DNA of 64,000 nt from NCBI GenBank assembly GCA_910588105.1, contig CAJUQD010000011.1, positions 1 to 64,000 on the forward strand, written 5' to 3'. Positions 33,294-41,189 of the stretch are shown one piece after another. Source of the stretch: an uncultured Oscillospiraceae bacterium (GTDB lineage: Bacteria; Bacillota; Clostridia; Oscillospirales; Oscillospiraceae). Made by a program: the position numbers and the translations under genes. The notes below the pieces were generated by a model that saw only the letters and a program-made list of their open reading frames with translations, had not been told where the DNA came from and did no database searches. The number at the start of each line of letters is the position of its first letter. Within the stretch, counting starts at the first letter, position 1.

Positions 33294-33917
33294 TTACCGA
33301 AAGCAGGGCTCTACCGCCGCCCAGATACGCGCCGCCACCTCAGCCTCGGTCCCTGCGCCGTCCACCACGGCCACATTCTCCACGCCGGACAGCCGCCGGA
33401 AGGCCCGGAAATACAGCTCCCTGGTTTTGCGCAGCCGGTCCGCGCCATCGAAGATCTCCTCCACAAAGCGGTTTTTGTGGATGCGCTCCAGGGCAGTCTC
33501 CACCGGCACGTCCAGAAATACGGTGAGGGTGGGCCGCAGCAGCTGGGCACTGAGGGCGTTGGCCTGGATCACCCAGTCCATGTCCACATCCACGCTGTGG
33601 TAGGCGTAGGAGGAGAAGTAATAGCGGTCGGACACCACGGTAATTCCGCTGTCGATGGCGGCGCACAGGCCGTCTACCTCGTTGACCAGGTGGTCGACGC
33701 GGTCTGCGGCGTACAGCGCCGCAATGACCCGGTTGTCGGCGGTGACCCGGCCGGTGAAAATCTGCCGGATCAGCGACCCCACCGGGCCGCCGGTGGGCTC
33801 CCGGGTCTCCCGGCAGGGGACGCCCAGCCCCTCCAGCCGCTTTACCAGCGGCCCGATCTGGCTGCTCTTGCCCGAGCCGTCAATGCCCTCCAGGGCGATG
33901 AATTTTCCCTTTTCCAC
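33294..33917 (-). CDS. tmk: thymidylate kinase
   Basis: A 207-residue dTMP kinase for dTTP synthesis. P-loop ALEGIDGSGKSSQ (residues 8-20), the dTMP-binding DR motif in VVSDRYYFSSYAYH (about 97), and the LID segment with FLDVPVETALERI. Arg-Glu in CRETREPTGGPVG is the Phe/Arg region next to the substrate. The length is normal. ATG after GAAAGGAAACGAGG. It lies upstream of the PTS permease on the same strand, with about 200 bp between them. Confidence 0.95.
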   Translation of the reverse strand: MEKGKFIALEGIDGSGKSSQIGPLVKRLEGLGVPCRETREPTGGPVGSLIRQIFTGRVTADNRVIAALYAADRVDHLVNEVDGLCAAIDSGITVVSDRYYFSSYAYHSVDVDMDWVIQANALSAQLLRPTLTVFLDVPVETALERIHKNRFVEEIFDGADRLRKTRELYFRAFRRLSGVENVAVVDGAGTEAEVAARIWAAVEPCFR

Positions 33918-33971
33918 GGCGCTGCGCCTCGTTTCCTTTCATTTTTTAAAACCGGGGTGTCCCTCCCCGTT

Positions 33972-34817
33972 TCAGCGCTCCACCATGTGCACGTTTACAT
34001 GGGGATAGGTCATCTCGACGCCCGCTTCGTCAAAGGCGGGCTTGAAGCCGTCCAGCAGGTCGTAATACACCGTCCAGTAGTCGGCGTTGGCGCACCACAC
34101 CCGCATGACATAGCGGATGGCGCTGTCGCCGTACTCCTCCACGTGGACGGCGGGCTCCGGGTCGGCCAGCACCAGGGGGTGTTCCCCCGCCAGCTTGGAC
34201 AGAAGGGCGGTCACCTGCCCGGTGGGCGCGTCGTAGGAGGCGGACACCTTCAGCTCCACCCGGCGGGTGGGCTGGGCGGAGAAGTTGGTGATGTTGGCGG
34301 TGACGATGGCGCTGTTGGGCAGCTGGACCAGCTTGTTGTCCGGGGTAGTGACCTTGGTATAGAACATGCCGATCTCCTCCACGGTGCCCGAGCACACCCC
34401 CACGTCCACAAAGTCCCCCACCGCGAAGGGGTGGGAGGCCAGCAGCTGCATCCCACCCGCCACGTTGGACAGGAAGTTTTGCAGCGCCAGGGAGAAGGCC
34501 AGCCCCACCACCGACAGCACCGCCACCAGGGAGGTGACCTCAATGCCCAGGCAGCCCAGCACGATGATGGCGGCCACCGCCCACAGCGCGCCCTTTACCA
34601 GATTGCGCAGCAGGGTCTGGAGGGACGCGTCCAGCTTGGAGCGGCCCAGAGCCCGTTCCAGCACCTTGGTGAGCACTTTGATGAGGATCAGGCTGATTAC
34701 GATGGATAAAACTGCGCCAAAAATATTACTGGCTGTAATGTTCTCTATGCTGCTCCACAGGCTTTTCACCGTCTCATCGTCCGGCGTCAGAGCCGTCAGT
34801 ACCGCGGGAATGGGCAT
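33972..34817 (-). CDS. MscS family mechanosensitive channel
   Basis: 281 residues: three TM helices (about 30-130) with the pore-lining TM3 VVGLAFSLALQNFLSNVAGG, then the beta domain (HPFAVGDFVDVG, VTTPDNKLVQLPNSAI) and the alpha/beta cytoplasmic vestibule. This is the small-conductance type that releases solutes on hypo-osmotic shock. A minus-strand promoter (34851-34879) lies just upstream. Its own ATG follows AAAGGGGG. Confidence 0.93.
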   Translation of the reverse strand: MPIPAVLTALTPDDETVKSLWSSIENITASNIFGAVLSIVISLILIKVLTKVLERALGRSKLDASLQTLLRNLVKGALWAVAAIIVLGCLGIEVTSLVAVLSVVGLAFSLALQNFLSNVAGGMQLLASHPFAVGDFVDVGVCSGTVEEIGMFYTKVTTPDNKLVQLPNSAIVTANITNFSAQPTRRVELKVSASYDAPTGQVTALLSKLAGEHPLVLADPEPAVHVEEYGDSAIRYVMRVWCANADYWTVYYDLLDGFKPAFDEAGVEMTYPHVNVHMVER

Positions 34818-34850
34818 GAGCCCCGCCCCCTTTCTCTTTGTCAGGGTTCT

Positions 34851-34879
34851 ATTTTAGCACAGCATGTCCCTGGGCGCAA
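34851..34879 (-). promoter_or_regulatory. promoter of mscS-like gene
   Basis: Minus-strand TTGCGC (34879-34874), 17-bp spacer and TAAAAT (34856-34851), 34 bp upstream of the start. It lies just after the mtaB stop. Confidence 0.55.
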
Positions 34880-34882
34880 GGC

Positions 34883-36178
34883 TCAGCCGCCTGTCACCGT
34901 CCCGGTCAGGGCGCTCCCCTCCACGCCGGTGATTTTTACGCTCAGCAGCTGGTTATGAAGGTCTTTCCCTTGCGCCCGCACCAGGGCATAACTGGGGGCG
35001 TGGCCCTGCCACAGCCCGCCCTTTTCCTCCTCAAAGAGCACCGGGAGGACGCGGCCTGTCTGGCCCTCCAGCCAGCGCCGCTCCAGCGCCTCCCCCAGGG
35101 CAATGGCCCGGCGGGCCCGCTCCTCCTTCCCCTCCCTGGGCACCTGGCCGGGCATGTCCGCTGCCGGGGTGCCGGGGCGCCGTGAGTAGGGGAACACGTG
35201 CATGGCGGTGAAAGCGCACCGCTCCACGAAAGCCAGGGTCTGGGCGAACTCCTCCTCCGTCTCGCCGGGGAAGCCGGTGATGAGGTCGGTGGTGATTCCA
35301 GGGCTGCGGAAGTATTCTCTCAGTAATTGGACGCTCTCATAATACCGTTTGGTATCGTATTTGCGGTTCATCCGAACCAGGGTGCCATCGCACCCCGACT
35401 GGAGGGACAGGTGGAAGTGGGGGCACAGGTTGGGCAGGGCGGCGGCCCGGCGGCAGAAGTCCTCCGTAATGGTGCGCGGCTCCAGGGACCCCAGCCGCAC
35501 CCGCAGCCCCGGTGCGGCGGCGCACACCCCCTCAACCAGGCTGATGAGCCCATCCCCTGCGCCCAGGTCCCGGCCCCAGGAGGAAATCTCAATCCCGGTG
35601 AGCACCACCTCCCGGTAGCCCTCCGCCGCCAGCCGCCGGGCCTCCCCCGCCGCCTCCTCCAGGGGCAGGGAGCGCACCGGCCCCCGGGCATAGGGAATGA
35701 TGCAGTAGGCGCAGAAATTGACGCAGCCGTCCTCTACCTTGAGCATGGCCCGGGTCCTCCCCGCCGCCCCCCCGGCGGGCAGCCGCTCGAAGTCCCGGCG
35801 GGACAGGGCGCTGTCAACGCATACCACTTGCTCCCCCTTGGCCTTCAGCAGCTCCTCCAGCCTGTCCAGGAAGGCCAGCCGCCCCGCCGAGCCGGACACC
35901 AGATCCGCCCCCAGCCTGCCCACGGCCTTCGGATCGGTCTGGGCGTAGCAGCCGCACACCGCCACCACCCCCTCCGGCGCACGCTTCCTGGCCCGGCGGA
36001 TGATGTTGCGGCACTTTTTGTCGCTCACCCCAGTGACGGTGCAGGTATTGACGATATAGGCATCCGCCGGGCCGTCGAATTCCACCAGCCTGTGGCCTCT
36101 GCCCAGCAGCTCCCGCTCCATGGCCTGGGTTTCCACCTGGTTCACCTTGCAGCCCAAGGTGTAGATGGCGATATCCAC
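34883..36178 (-). CDS. mtaB: tRNA t6A37 methylthiotransferase MtaB
   Basis: 431 residues, radical SAM methylthiotransferase converting t6A37 to ms2t6A37. The N-terminal UPF0004 domain carries the auxiliary cluster cysteines (IYTLGCKVNQ, VNTCTVTG, CGCYAQ). The radical SAM cluster is CVNFCAYC (about 145-152), and a TRAM domain closes the protein. The GTG at 36178 is chosen for AGGGGG seven bases upstream; the ATG at 36211 has no ribosome-binding site. It complements tsaE/tsaB elsewhere in the window, which make the t6A substrate. The promoter is at 36210-36239. Confidence 0.93.
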   Translation of the reverse strand: MDIAIYTLGCKVNQVETQAMERELLGRGHRLVEFDGPADAYIVNTCTVTGVSDKKCRNIIRRARKRAPEGVVAVCGCYAQTDPKAVGRLGADLVSGSAGRLAFLDRLEELLKAKGEQVVCVDSALSRRDFERLPAGGAAGRTRAMLKVEDGCVNFCAYCIIPYARGPVRSLPLEEAAGEARRLAAEGYREVVLTGIEISSWGRDLGAGDGLISLVEGVCAAAPGLRVRLGSLEPRTITEDFCRRAAALPNLCPHFHLSLQSGCDGTLVRMNRKYDTKRYYESVQLLREYFRSPGITTDLITGFPGETEEEFAQTLAFVERCAFTAMHVFPYSRRPGTPAADMPGQVPREGKEERARRAIALGEALERRWLEGQTGRVLPVLFEEEKGGLWQGHAPSYALVRAQGKDLHNQLLSVKITGVEGSALTGTVTGG

Positions 36179-36209
36179 CGCAGTTCCCCCTAACCAACCG
36201 TTTTCCGCC

Positions 36210-36239
36210 ATTATAACATAAGCGCGGGGGATATGGCAA
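36210..36239 (-). promoter_or_regulatory. promoter of mtaB
   Basis: Minus-strand TTGCCA (36239-36234), 18-bp spacer and TATAAT (36215-36210). It is divergent from an identical-hexamer promoter at 36259. Confidence 0.65.
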
Positions 36240-36258
36240 CCGCCCCCCTGCCCCTCGC

Positions 36259-36288
36259 TTGCCACGGTGAAGAGAAGTATGATATAAT
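36259..36288 (+). promoter_or_regulatory. promoter of the first HTH/secreted cassette
   Basis: TTGCCA (36259-36264), 18-bp spacer and TATAAT (36283-36288). It is followed by three TCGTA repeats within 36287-36315 (TCGTAT, TCGTAC, TCGTAC), a possible operator for the HTH protein encoded 120 bp downstream. Confidence 0.6.
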
Positions 36289-36410
36289 CGTATAAAAATC
36301 GTACCATCGTACCGCGGGGGGCGGAAAGGAAGACTTGCCCGGTGTCAAGCGATACTGTCGTTGACGGGAAAGACTGGAAACTGCTAGTATATTATGAAAG
36401 AAGGGGCACT

Positions 36411-36905
36411 ATGGAGTTGAACGAGAAATTGACCCGGTTCCGCAGGGAGCGGGAGCTGAGCCAAACCGAACTGGCCCAAAGTCTGGGCGTCACCCGGCAG
36501 GCGGTTTCCGGGTGGGAGCGGGGCACGGCCGTCCCGTCCGCAGAAAAACTCATCGCGCTGAGCCGCCTGTACGGCATACCCCTGAACGAGCTGTTGAACG
36601 GGGCTGAGCCCCCCGGGGAGGAGCTTGGGGCGGAAGTCGCGGAGCCGGAGCCCGCCCCGCCGGAGGCGGAGGAGGCGCCCCGGCGGGCGGCGCTGTCCTG
36701 GCGGGTGGCGGCCGCCGCGCTGGCGGGGTGTATTCTGTTCGCCGGATTATCGCTTGGCATGGCACTGGGCCTTGCCCTGTCAAAAAAGCCGGAGACACCA
36801 AAAGAAGGCATTACTATTATTGATCAGGATGATCTGGAGTGCGAAGATATTGACTTGGATCGTGTAGTTTTTGACCCCGATGCGGTAGAAATTATTGTAC
36901 CCTAA
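36411..36905 (+). CDS. membrane-tethered XRE-family regulator (cassette 1)
   Basis: 164 residues: an N-terminal HTH_3 DNA-binding domain (residues 4-60; LSQTELAQSLGVTRQAVSGW), an acidic Pro/Glu linker (66-91), one TM helix (about 97-123, through LFAGLSLGMALGLAL) and a short, strongly acidic extracellular tail (124-164). The tail contains DDLECEDIDLDRVVFD, which resembles EDMEWDLLDPSTVIYD in the secreted protein encoded next. The ATG at 36411 follows AAGGGG. It is a transcription factor physically tied to the membrane with an outside sensor or bait. Targets and ligand are unknown. A paralogue lies at 39064. Confidence 0.8.
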   Translation: MELNEKLTRFRRERELSQTELAQSLGVTRQAVSGWERGTAVPSAEKLIALSRLYGIPLNELLNGAEPPGEELGAEVAEPEPAPPEAEEAPRRAALSWRVAAAALAGCILFAGLSLGMALGLALSKKPETPKEGITIIDQDDLECEDIDLDRVVFDPDAVEIIVP

Positions 36906-36929
36906 AAATGTTTAGGAGGAAAGGTACTT

Positions 36930-37388
36930 ATGAGAATAAAGCGATTGATCTGTATGCTGCTCGTCTGCGCTACTATGATTTGCGGGTCTTTCACGCCCGC
37001 TGGGGCGGTTCAGGCCCCTGCCGGGGACATCATTTGGATGGAGGATATGGAGTGGGATTTGCTCGACCCATCGACTGTGATATACGATGGAACAGCGCCG
37101 CTGACTACTGGATCGGTCAACACCGATATCTATCCATTTTCCACGAAAGCCATAAGTCAAATCTCCCTGAAGAGCGGAGACGCGCTCACCTTCAACTGTT
37201 CCTACTCGCCATCGTCCGCAAGCATGGACTTCGGCGTTATAACTTCCACTGGCCGGTTCTACCATATCAATGTAAAGGAGGGCAGTATCAACCAGGCAAT
37301 CAGAATCAGCCAAGACGGAAGCTATGCGGTGGCGATCAGGAACAATTCTTCACAAACTGTTCGTGTGGTTGGGTTTGTGGACTATTGA
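36930..37388 (+). CDS. small secreted protein (cassette 1)
   Basis: 152 residues: a Sec signal peptide (LICMLLVCATMICG, cleavage near AGA-26), an acidic N-terminal segment (IIWMEDMEWDLLD, 34-46), then a beta-rich domain with the conserved block CSYSPSSASMDFGVI (90-104), FYHINVKEGSINQAI and SSQTVRVVGF at the end. It starts 24 bp after the regulator with AGGAGG as ribosome-binding site. About two-thirds of the last 65 residues are identical to the paralogue at 39565, while the N-terminal parts differ. I do not recognise a known family. Confidence 0.75.
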   Translation: MRIKRLICMLLVCATMICGSFTPAGAVQAPAGDIIWMEDMEWDLLDPSTVIYDGTAPLTTGSVNTDIYPFSTKAISQISLKSGDALTFNCSYSPSSASMDFGVITSTGRFYHINVKEGSINQAIRISQDGSYAVAIRNNSSQTVRVVGFVDY

Positions 37389-37430
37389 CCGTATATGTCC
37401 CACACAAGACAAAGAAAGGAGTTTAGTCCT

Positions 37431-38891
37431 ATGAAAGCAAAGCGGTTTTCCGCCCTGTTCCTGGCCCTGATCCTTGCGCTGTTTCTGACCGCCCCGGCTT
37501 TTGCCGTCATTGCCACCGTGGAGACTCCGCATGTAACCCTTCCTTCTGTCGGCGGCATCACGTATGAAACGTGGGCGTGCCTTTACCAGGATTCCGCCAA
37601 CACCTTCCGCGGGTCTACCTGGGTGATGAACAAATCCTATGAGAACCTGCCGGATGGTTATATGGGCCTTACCTGTGATCTTTACAGCGACACTCGGATA
37701 TACGCCAGCAGGCCTATGGGGCAAAATGTCGGCGGGATCTATTTTTATAGCAGGGCCACTTCCGACGCGCCTGTTGATCCCGGGACGGTATATGTCCGCG
37801 GGCAGGTAGCCCTGTATAACAGGTACACAGGCGTCAACGAGTTCTATTCCACACCGATTGCCAGCGCAGTGTGCACCGCTGGCGCGTATGCGGCCCAAAG
37901 CGTTCCCGTGGAAGATACCCTGGCCGAGCTGGCGCTCACCCTCACCGCTGACGGCGGCTACCCGGTCACCGCGTCCGGCAAGACCTATGGCTCCGCACTG
38001 CTGTCCGATCTGGCAGGCGAAATCCCGGAACTGATCGCCGCTGTGGGCATTGACGGCAGGGAGGGCTATGTCCTGGCCAATGAGCTTTATCCTGAAATGA
38101 ACGGTCTGGCCGATGCCGAGGCGTATGCGGCATACTTGAAGACCACCGAGGATACATACCGCGCCATCCCCCTCTATGACCTGAACGAAACTGTGATCGG
38201 CAGCTTCCACGTCCAGATTCCCAGCGAAGACGAGGAAATCCCCCCCGAGATTCAAAAAACCATTGACGAGCTTGAGGCGGCCCGGGCACGCAGCGCACCC
38301 CTTCCGAACTATCCCCAGACCGAGCTTGTCCCCGCCGTGGGCACCCAGGGCGAGAATGGCTATATTCGCAGGAGCGACTATCCCTCTGCCCAGTGGGACA
38401 TTCAAACGCTGGAGGACGCCGCCCGGTACGATGAGTTTCTGGACACCCTGCCGCCCTATATCCTGATCCCCCTGTACGATGAGAACGGAGAGGTGATCGG
38501 CCGCTTCCGCCTCCAGATTCCCGGCAAGGATGAGGAAATTTCCGCCGAAATTCAGGAAACGATCCATGAGCTCGAGGCGAGGAAGCGCGAGGCCGGCAGT
38601 TCGGAACCCCCGGACTTTCTTTATATGGAGGTCGTCCCTGCCAGGGGCACCCAGGGCGAGGACGGCTATATTCGCAGGAGCGATTTCCCCGGCGCACATA
38701 TGCCGCAGCGCACAAGGGAGGAGGTACGTCTGTACAATGAATTCCTGAGAACACTGCCGGCCTATGTCCTGATCCCCCTGTACGATGAAAACGGGGTGGT
38801 GATCGGCCGCTTCCGCGTGGACGTCAACAACGACTCCCTGTCTGAAGAGGAAATCCAGCGGCAGGTGGGCAGACCTGCCGCTTTCAATTGA
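37431..38891 (+). CDS. secreted protein with three repeated modules
   Basis: 486 residues with a signal peptide (ALFLALILALFLTAPAFA, cleavage near 25). An N-terminal beta-rich domain (about 26-165) has features such as ETWACLYQDSANTF and GGIYFYSRATSD. Three modules of about 100 residues follow, each ending with a strand pattern IPLYD(L/E)N.TVIG.F (about 240, 345, 440). Two have V.A.GTQGE.GYIRRSD before it. Such GY-and-IPxYDxxG modules occur in clostridial cell-surface proteins. ATG after AAAGGAG. It lies between the two HTH/secreted cassettes and is probably co-transcribed with the first. A terminator follows. Confidence 0.7.
   Translation: MKAKRFSALFLALILALFLTAPAFAVIATVETPHVTLPSVGGITYETWACLYQDSANTFRGSTWVMNKSYENLPDGYMGLTCDLYSDTRIYASRPMGQNVGGIYFYSRATSDAPVDPGTVYVRGQVALYNRYTGVNEFYSTPIASAVCTAGAYAAQSVPVEDTLAELALTLTADGGYPVTASGKTYGSALLSDLAGEIPELIAAVGIDGREGYVLANELYPEMNGLADAEAYAAYLKTTEDTYRAIPLYDLNETVIGSFHVQIPSEDEEIPPEIQKTIDELEAARARSAPLPNYPQTELVPAVGTQGENGYIRRSDYPSAQWDIQTLEDAARYDEFLDTLPPYILIPLYDENGEVIGRFRLQIPGKDEEISAEIQETIHELEARKREAGSSEPPDFLYMEVVPARGTQGEDGYIRRSDFPGAHMPQRTREEVRLYNEFLRTLPAYVLIPLYDENGVVIGRFRVDVNNDSLSEEEIQRQVGRPAAFN
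38310..38700 (+). repeat. internal direct repeats of the three-module protein
   Basis: The coding segments at about 38335-38390 and 38640-38695 are almost identical for some 55 bp (GGCACCCAGGGCGAG…GGCTATATTCGCAGGAGCGA). The following strands near 38455-38515 and 38765-38815 repeat as well. The spacing of about 310 bp shows a recent in-frame duplication of a module. Confidence 0.7.
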
Positions 38892-38896
38892 ACGTG

Positions 38897-38926
38897 TAAA
38901 AGCCGTCCCCCAGGGGGCGGTTTTTT
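38897..38926 (+). terminator. terminator after the three-module protein
   Basis: AAAAGCCGTCCCCC / GGGGGCGGTTTTTT, imperfect stem with a T-run. Confidence 0.7.
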
Positions 38927-38932
38927 GCGCCC

Positions 38933-38961
38933 TTGCCTGGTTCCGGGGCGTATGGTACAAT
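38933..38961 (+). promoter_or_regulatory. promoter of the second HTH/secreted cassette
   Basis: TTGCCT (38933-38938), 17-bp spacer and TACAAT (38956-38961). It starts immediately after the terminator, so cassette 2 is an independent transcription unit. Confidence 0.65.
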
Positions 38962-39063
38962 GAAGCTGTCCCGGAGGGAAAAACGTCCGAACCGCGCAAA
39001 AGAAACTGCCGGTTGCGCGTTTGCAAGCCAAAAGCGGTTTACCTTGTAAAGGAGTGTGTTACA

Positions 39064-39534
39064 ATGAGGCTGGAAGAAAAGCTCGCCGCCCTGCGCCGGG
39101 AGCACAAGATGACCCAGGCGGAGCTGGCGGAGGCGCTGGATGTGTCCCGGCAGGCCGTCTCCAAGTGGGAGCGGGGGATTGCCTCCCCCTCCATGGAAAA
39201 CCTGGTCTGCATGGGCAGGCTGTTCGGCGTGCCGGTGGAGCAGCTGGTGGACGAGAGTTTGGCGCTGCAGAAAAAGCCCGTGGAGATGGCGGCGGTGGCG
39301 GAGCCGCCGACACAGCCGGAGCGGCGCGGGCTCAGGGCTGCGATGGCCATCGCACTGGCGGCGTGCCTGCTGCTGTCGGCCATCGCGTCGGTCATCACCA
39401 TTGGTTCCGCAATTGCGAAGGATTCCAAGCAGCCACACAACGGGATCACTTGGCTGGATGATCTGGACACAGAAAATATTCCTCTGCCGGAAGTACAGGA
39501 TTGGACGGACGCCACAACAAGCGTAAAGCCTTAA
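39064..39534 (+). CDS. membrane-tethered XRE-family regulator (cassette 2)
   Basis: A 156-residue paralogue of the regulator at 36411 with the same order: HTH_3 (residues 4-60; MTQAELAEALDVSRQAVSKW), linker (66-89), one TM helix (about 91-117) and a short extracellular tail. The tail carries ITWLDDLDTENIPLPEVQ (128-145), which resembles VIQLEELEWDWVPLPAAQ in the secreted protein of the same cassette. ATG after AAAGGAG. Tethering suggests that an outside event changes DNA binding, through ligand, partner or proteolysis. None of this is tested, and the family is not one I can name beyond XRE. Confidence 0.8.
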   Translation: MRLEEKLAALRREHKMTQAELAEALDVSRQAVSKWERGIASPSMENLVCMGRLFGVPVEQLVDESLALQKKPVEMAAVAEPPTQPERRGLRAAMAIALAACLLLSAIASVITIGSAIAKDSKQPHNGITWLDDLDTENIPLPEVQDWTDATTSVKP

Positions 39535-39564
39535 AGGGGCAAATTTAAAGGAGAGGGTGCGGCC

Positions 39565-40038
39565 ATGAAAATGAATCGGTGGGGAATAGCGTGTGTGCTG
39601 GCGGCCTATGCCTTTGTGCTGGGCGCGGCCATCCCCTTTTTCCACGCGGCAGCGGCTCCCGGCAAGGCCGTCATACAGCTGGAGGAGCTGGAATGGGACT
39701 GGGTGCCCCTTCCAGCAGCGCAGCACCGCAAAACAGGCCCTGTGCCCCAGGCTGTTGATAAAATTGACAAGTCCATTTCAAAGGATTCCATCGGCTATGT
39801 CACCTATTTTATCAACTTTGACGCCAAGGCCGTTGTCACCTGTAATTGCGCCTATTCGCCGTCGTCCGCCAGCATGGATTTTGGCTTTATTTCTTCCAAC
39901 GGAAAATTTTACTATATCAATGTAAAGGGGGGCAGCATCAATCAGACAATTGGAATCAACCAGGCCGGAAGCTATGCCATGGCAATCAGGAACCGTTCTT
40001 CTCAAACTGTGCGCGTAGTCGGATTTTTGGAGTTTTGA
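39565..40038 (+). CDS. small secreted protein (cassette 2)
   Basis: A 157-residue paralogue of the protein at 36930. A signal peptide or N-terminal anchor (VLAAYAFVLGAAIPFFHAAAA, to about 31) is followed by the acidic segment VIQLEELEWDWVPLP (36-50), a variable stretch, and the conserved C-terminal domain CAYSPSSASMDFGFI (95-109), FYYINVKGGSINQTI, SSQTVRVVGF. It lies 30 bp after the regulator, with AGGAGAGGG. The two cassettes arose by duplication, with fast change in the N-terminal halves and conservation in the last 65 residues. Confidence 0.75.
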   Translation: MKMNRWGIACVLAAYAFVLGAAIPFFHAAAAPGKAVIQLEELEWDWVPLPAAQHRKTGPVPQAVDKIDKSISKDSIGYVTYFINFDAKAVVTCNCAYSPSSASMDFGFISSNGKFYYINVKGGSINQTIGINQAGSYAMAIRNRSSQTVRVVGFLEF

Positions 40039-40167
40039 CGGTACATACAAAACACTTTTAAGGGCTGTTTGAACATTGACCATGTGCTCAGCGGAAAAAG
40101 GCCCATTGTTTGGGCATGGCGGCAATTTTAAGCAAGTCCCAGATCAAATGAAGAGGAGGTAATTAAA

Positions 40168-40491
40168 ATGTTCGGTAAACTCAGTTCAAAGACCTGCGCG
40201 GCCCTTCTGTTCGCCGCGGGGCTCATCATCTCCCTGGCCCTTGCCTACCATCTGGGCTCGAAGTGGAGCTGGGAGGAGATCCTGGTGCCGGTGGAGCGCA
40301 TTGTGGACGCCCGGCCCACACAACCCATGTGGCAGCAGAACATGATAAAGCTGGCCGGGTTTGGCACGGCGGTTTTCTGCCTGGGGACGGTCATCTCCTA
40401 CCTGGCCGCGGAGCTGTACTATTCCGTTTTGGAGTTTTTCAAAGCGGAGGCAAAGAGGATGAACCACACGCAGACGCCTGGGCATGAATAG
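40168..40491 (+). CDS. two-TM membrane protein of unknown function
   Basis: 107 residues: TM1 (ALLFAAGLIISLALAYHLG, 11-29), an extracellular loop of about 35 residues (WSWEEILVPVERIVDARP), TM2 (AGFGTAVFCLGTVISYLAA, 63-81) and a cytoplasmic tail. I do not recognise the family. AGGAGG precedes the ATG. It follows cassette 2 at a 130-bp gap and ends with a terminator, so it may be the last gene of that unit. Confidence 0.55.
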   Translation: MFGKLSSKTCAALLFAAGLIISLALAYHLGSKWSWEEILVPVERIVDARPTQPMWQQNMIKLAGFGTAVFCLGTVISYLAAELYYSVLEFFKAEAKRMNHTQTPGHE

Positions 40492-40502
40492 CTGTCTGCA
40501 AA

Positions 40503-40538
40503 AGCGCCCCTCCCTGCCCGGCAGGGAGGGCTTTTTTT
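40503..40538 (+). terminator. terminator after cassette 2 region
   Basis: GCCCCTCCCTGC / GCAGGGAGGGC with a CCG loop followed by TTTTTTT. Confidence 0.8.
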
Positions 40539-40609
40539 GCGCCCTGGTCTGTACATTTCCCTGCCGCCGTGGTAAAATACCGCTCAGACATAGAAAGGTG
40601 GCCCCTCAC

Positions 40610-41185
40610 ATGAACCACAGCTTTTTCGCCTACATCTTTCGGATGCGCTACATCGCCCGCTGGGCGCTGATGCGCAACACCCGCGTTGAGAACGTGGAGG
40701 AGCACTCCTACGAGGTGGCGGTGCTGGCCCACGCCCTGGCGGTGGTGGGCCGGGACGTATTCCACAAGGAGCTGGACCCGGACAGGGCAGCCTCCGCCGC
40801 GCTGTTCCACGACGCGCCGGAGATCATCACCGGCGACATGCCCACCCCCATCAAGTACAATAATCCCTCCCTGAAAAGCGCCTATAAGCTGGTGGAGGCG
40901 GCGGCCCAGGACAAGCTGCTGTCCATGCTCCCCCCCGAGCTGGTCCCCGCCTATGAGCCCCTGCTGCGGGAGCGCGACAAGACCGTGGGGCGCTACGTGA
41001 AGGCGGCGGACAAGCTGGCGGCCTGGCTGAAGTGCCAGGAGGAGCTGAAAGCGGGAAATGCCGAGTTTGGCCGCGCCGCCGCCGAAACCATGTCCGCCCT
41101 GCGTGCCCTGGACATGGAGGAGGTGGACTGGTTCATGGACCACATGGGCCAGACCTTCCGCCTCACCCTGGACGATTTGGGATAG
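40610..41185 (+). CDS. HD-domain 5'-deoxynucleotidase, YfbR-like
   Basis: 191 residues with the HD phosphohydrolase ligands of the YfbR family: EEHSYEVAVLAHAL (first His, about 33), ALFHDAPEIITGDMPTP (HD pair about 66-67) and VKAADKLAAWLKCQEEL (Asp, about 133). YfbR hydrolyses deoxynucleoside 5'-monophosphates, which fits the neighbouring salvage gene cdd and the dNTP gene tmk elsewhere in the window. The ATG at 40610 is preferred because the longer frame crosses the terminator; the ribosome-binding site is AGAAAGGTGG. A -10 TAAAAT lies at about 40573. Confidence 0.85.
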   Translation: MNHSFFAYIFRMRYIARWALMRNTRVENVEEHSYEVAVLAHALAVVGRDVFHKELDPDRAASAALFHDAPEIITGDMPTPIKYNNPSLKSAYKLVEAAAQDKLLSMLPPELVPAYEPLLRERDKTVGRYVKAADKLAAWLKCQEELKAGNAEFGRAAAETMSALRALDMEEVDWFMDHMGQTFRLTLDDLG

Positions 41186-41189
41186 GGCC

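Noticed and set aside
38310..38700. Direct repeats considered as a mobile element
   Set aside because: They are in frame with one protein and encode its repeated modules.
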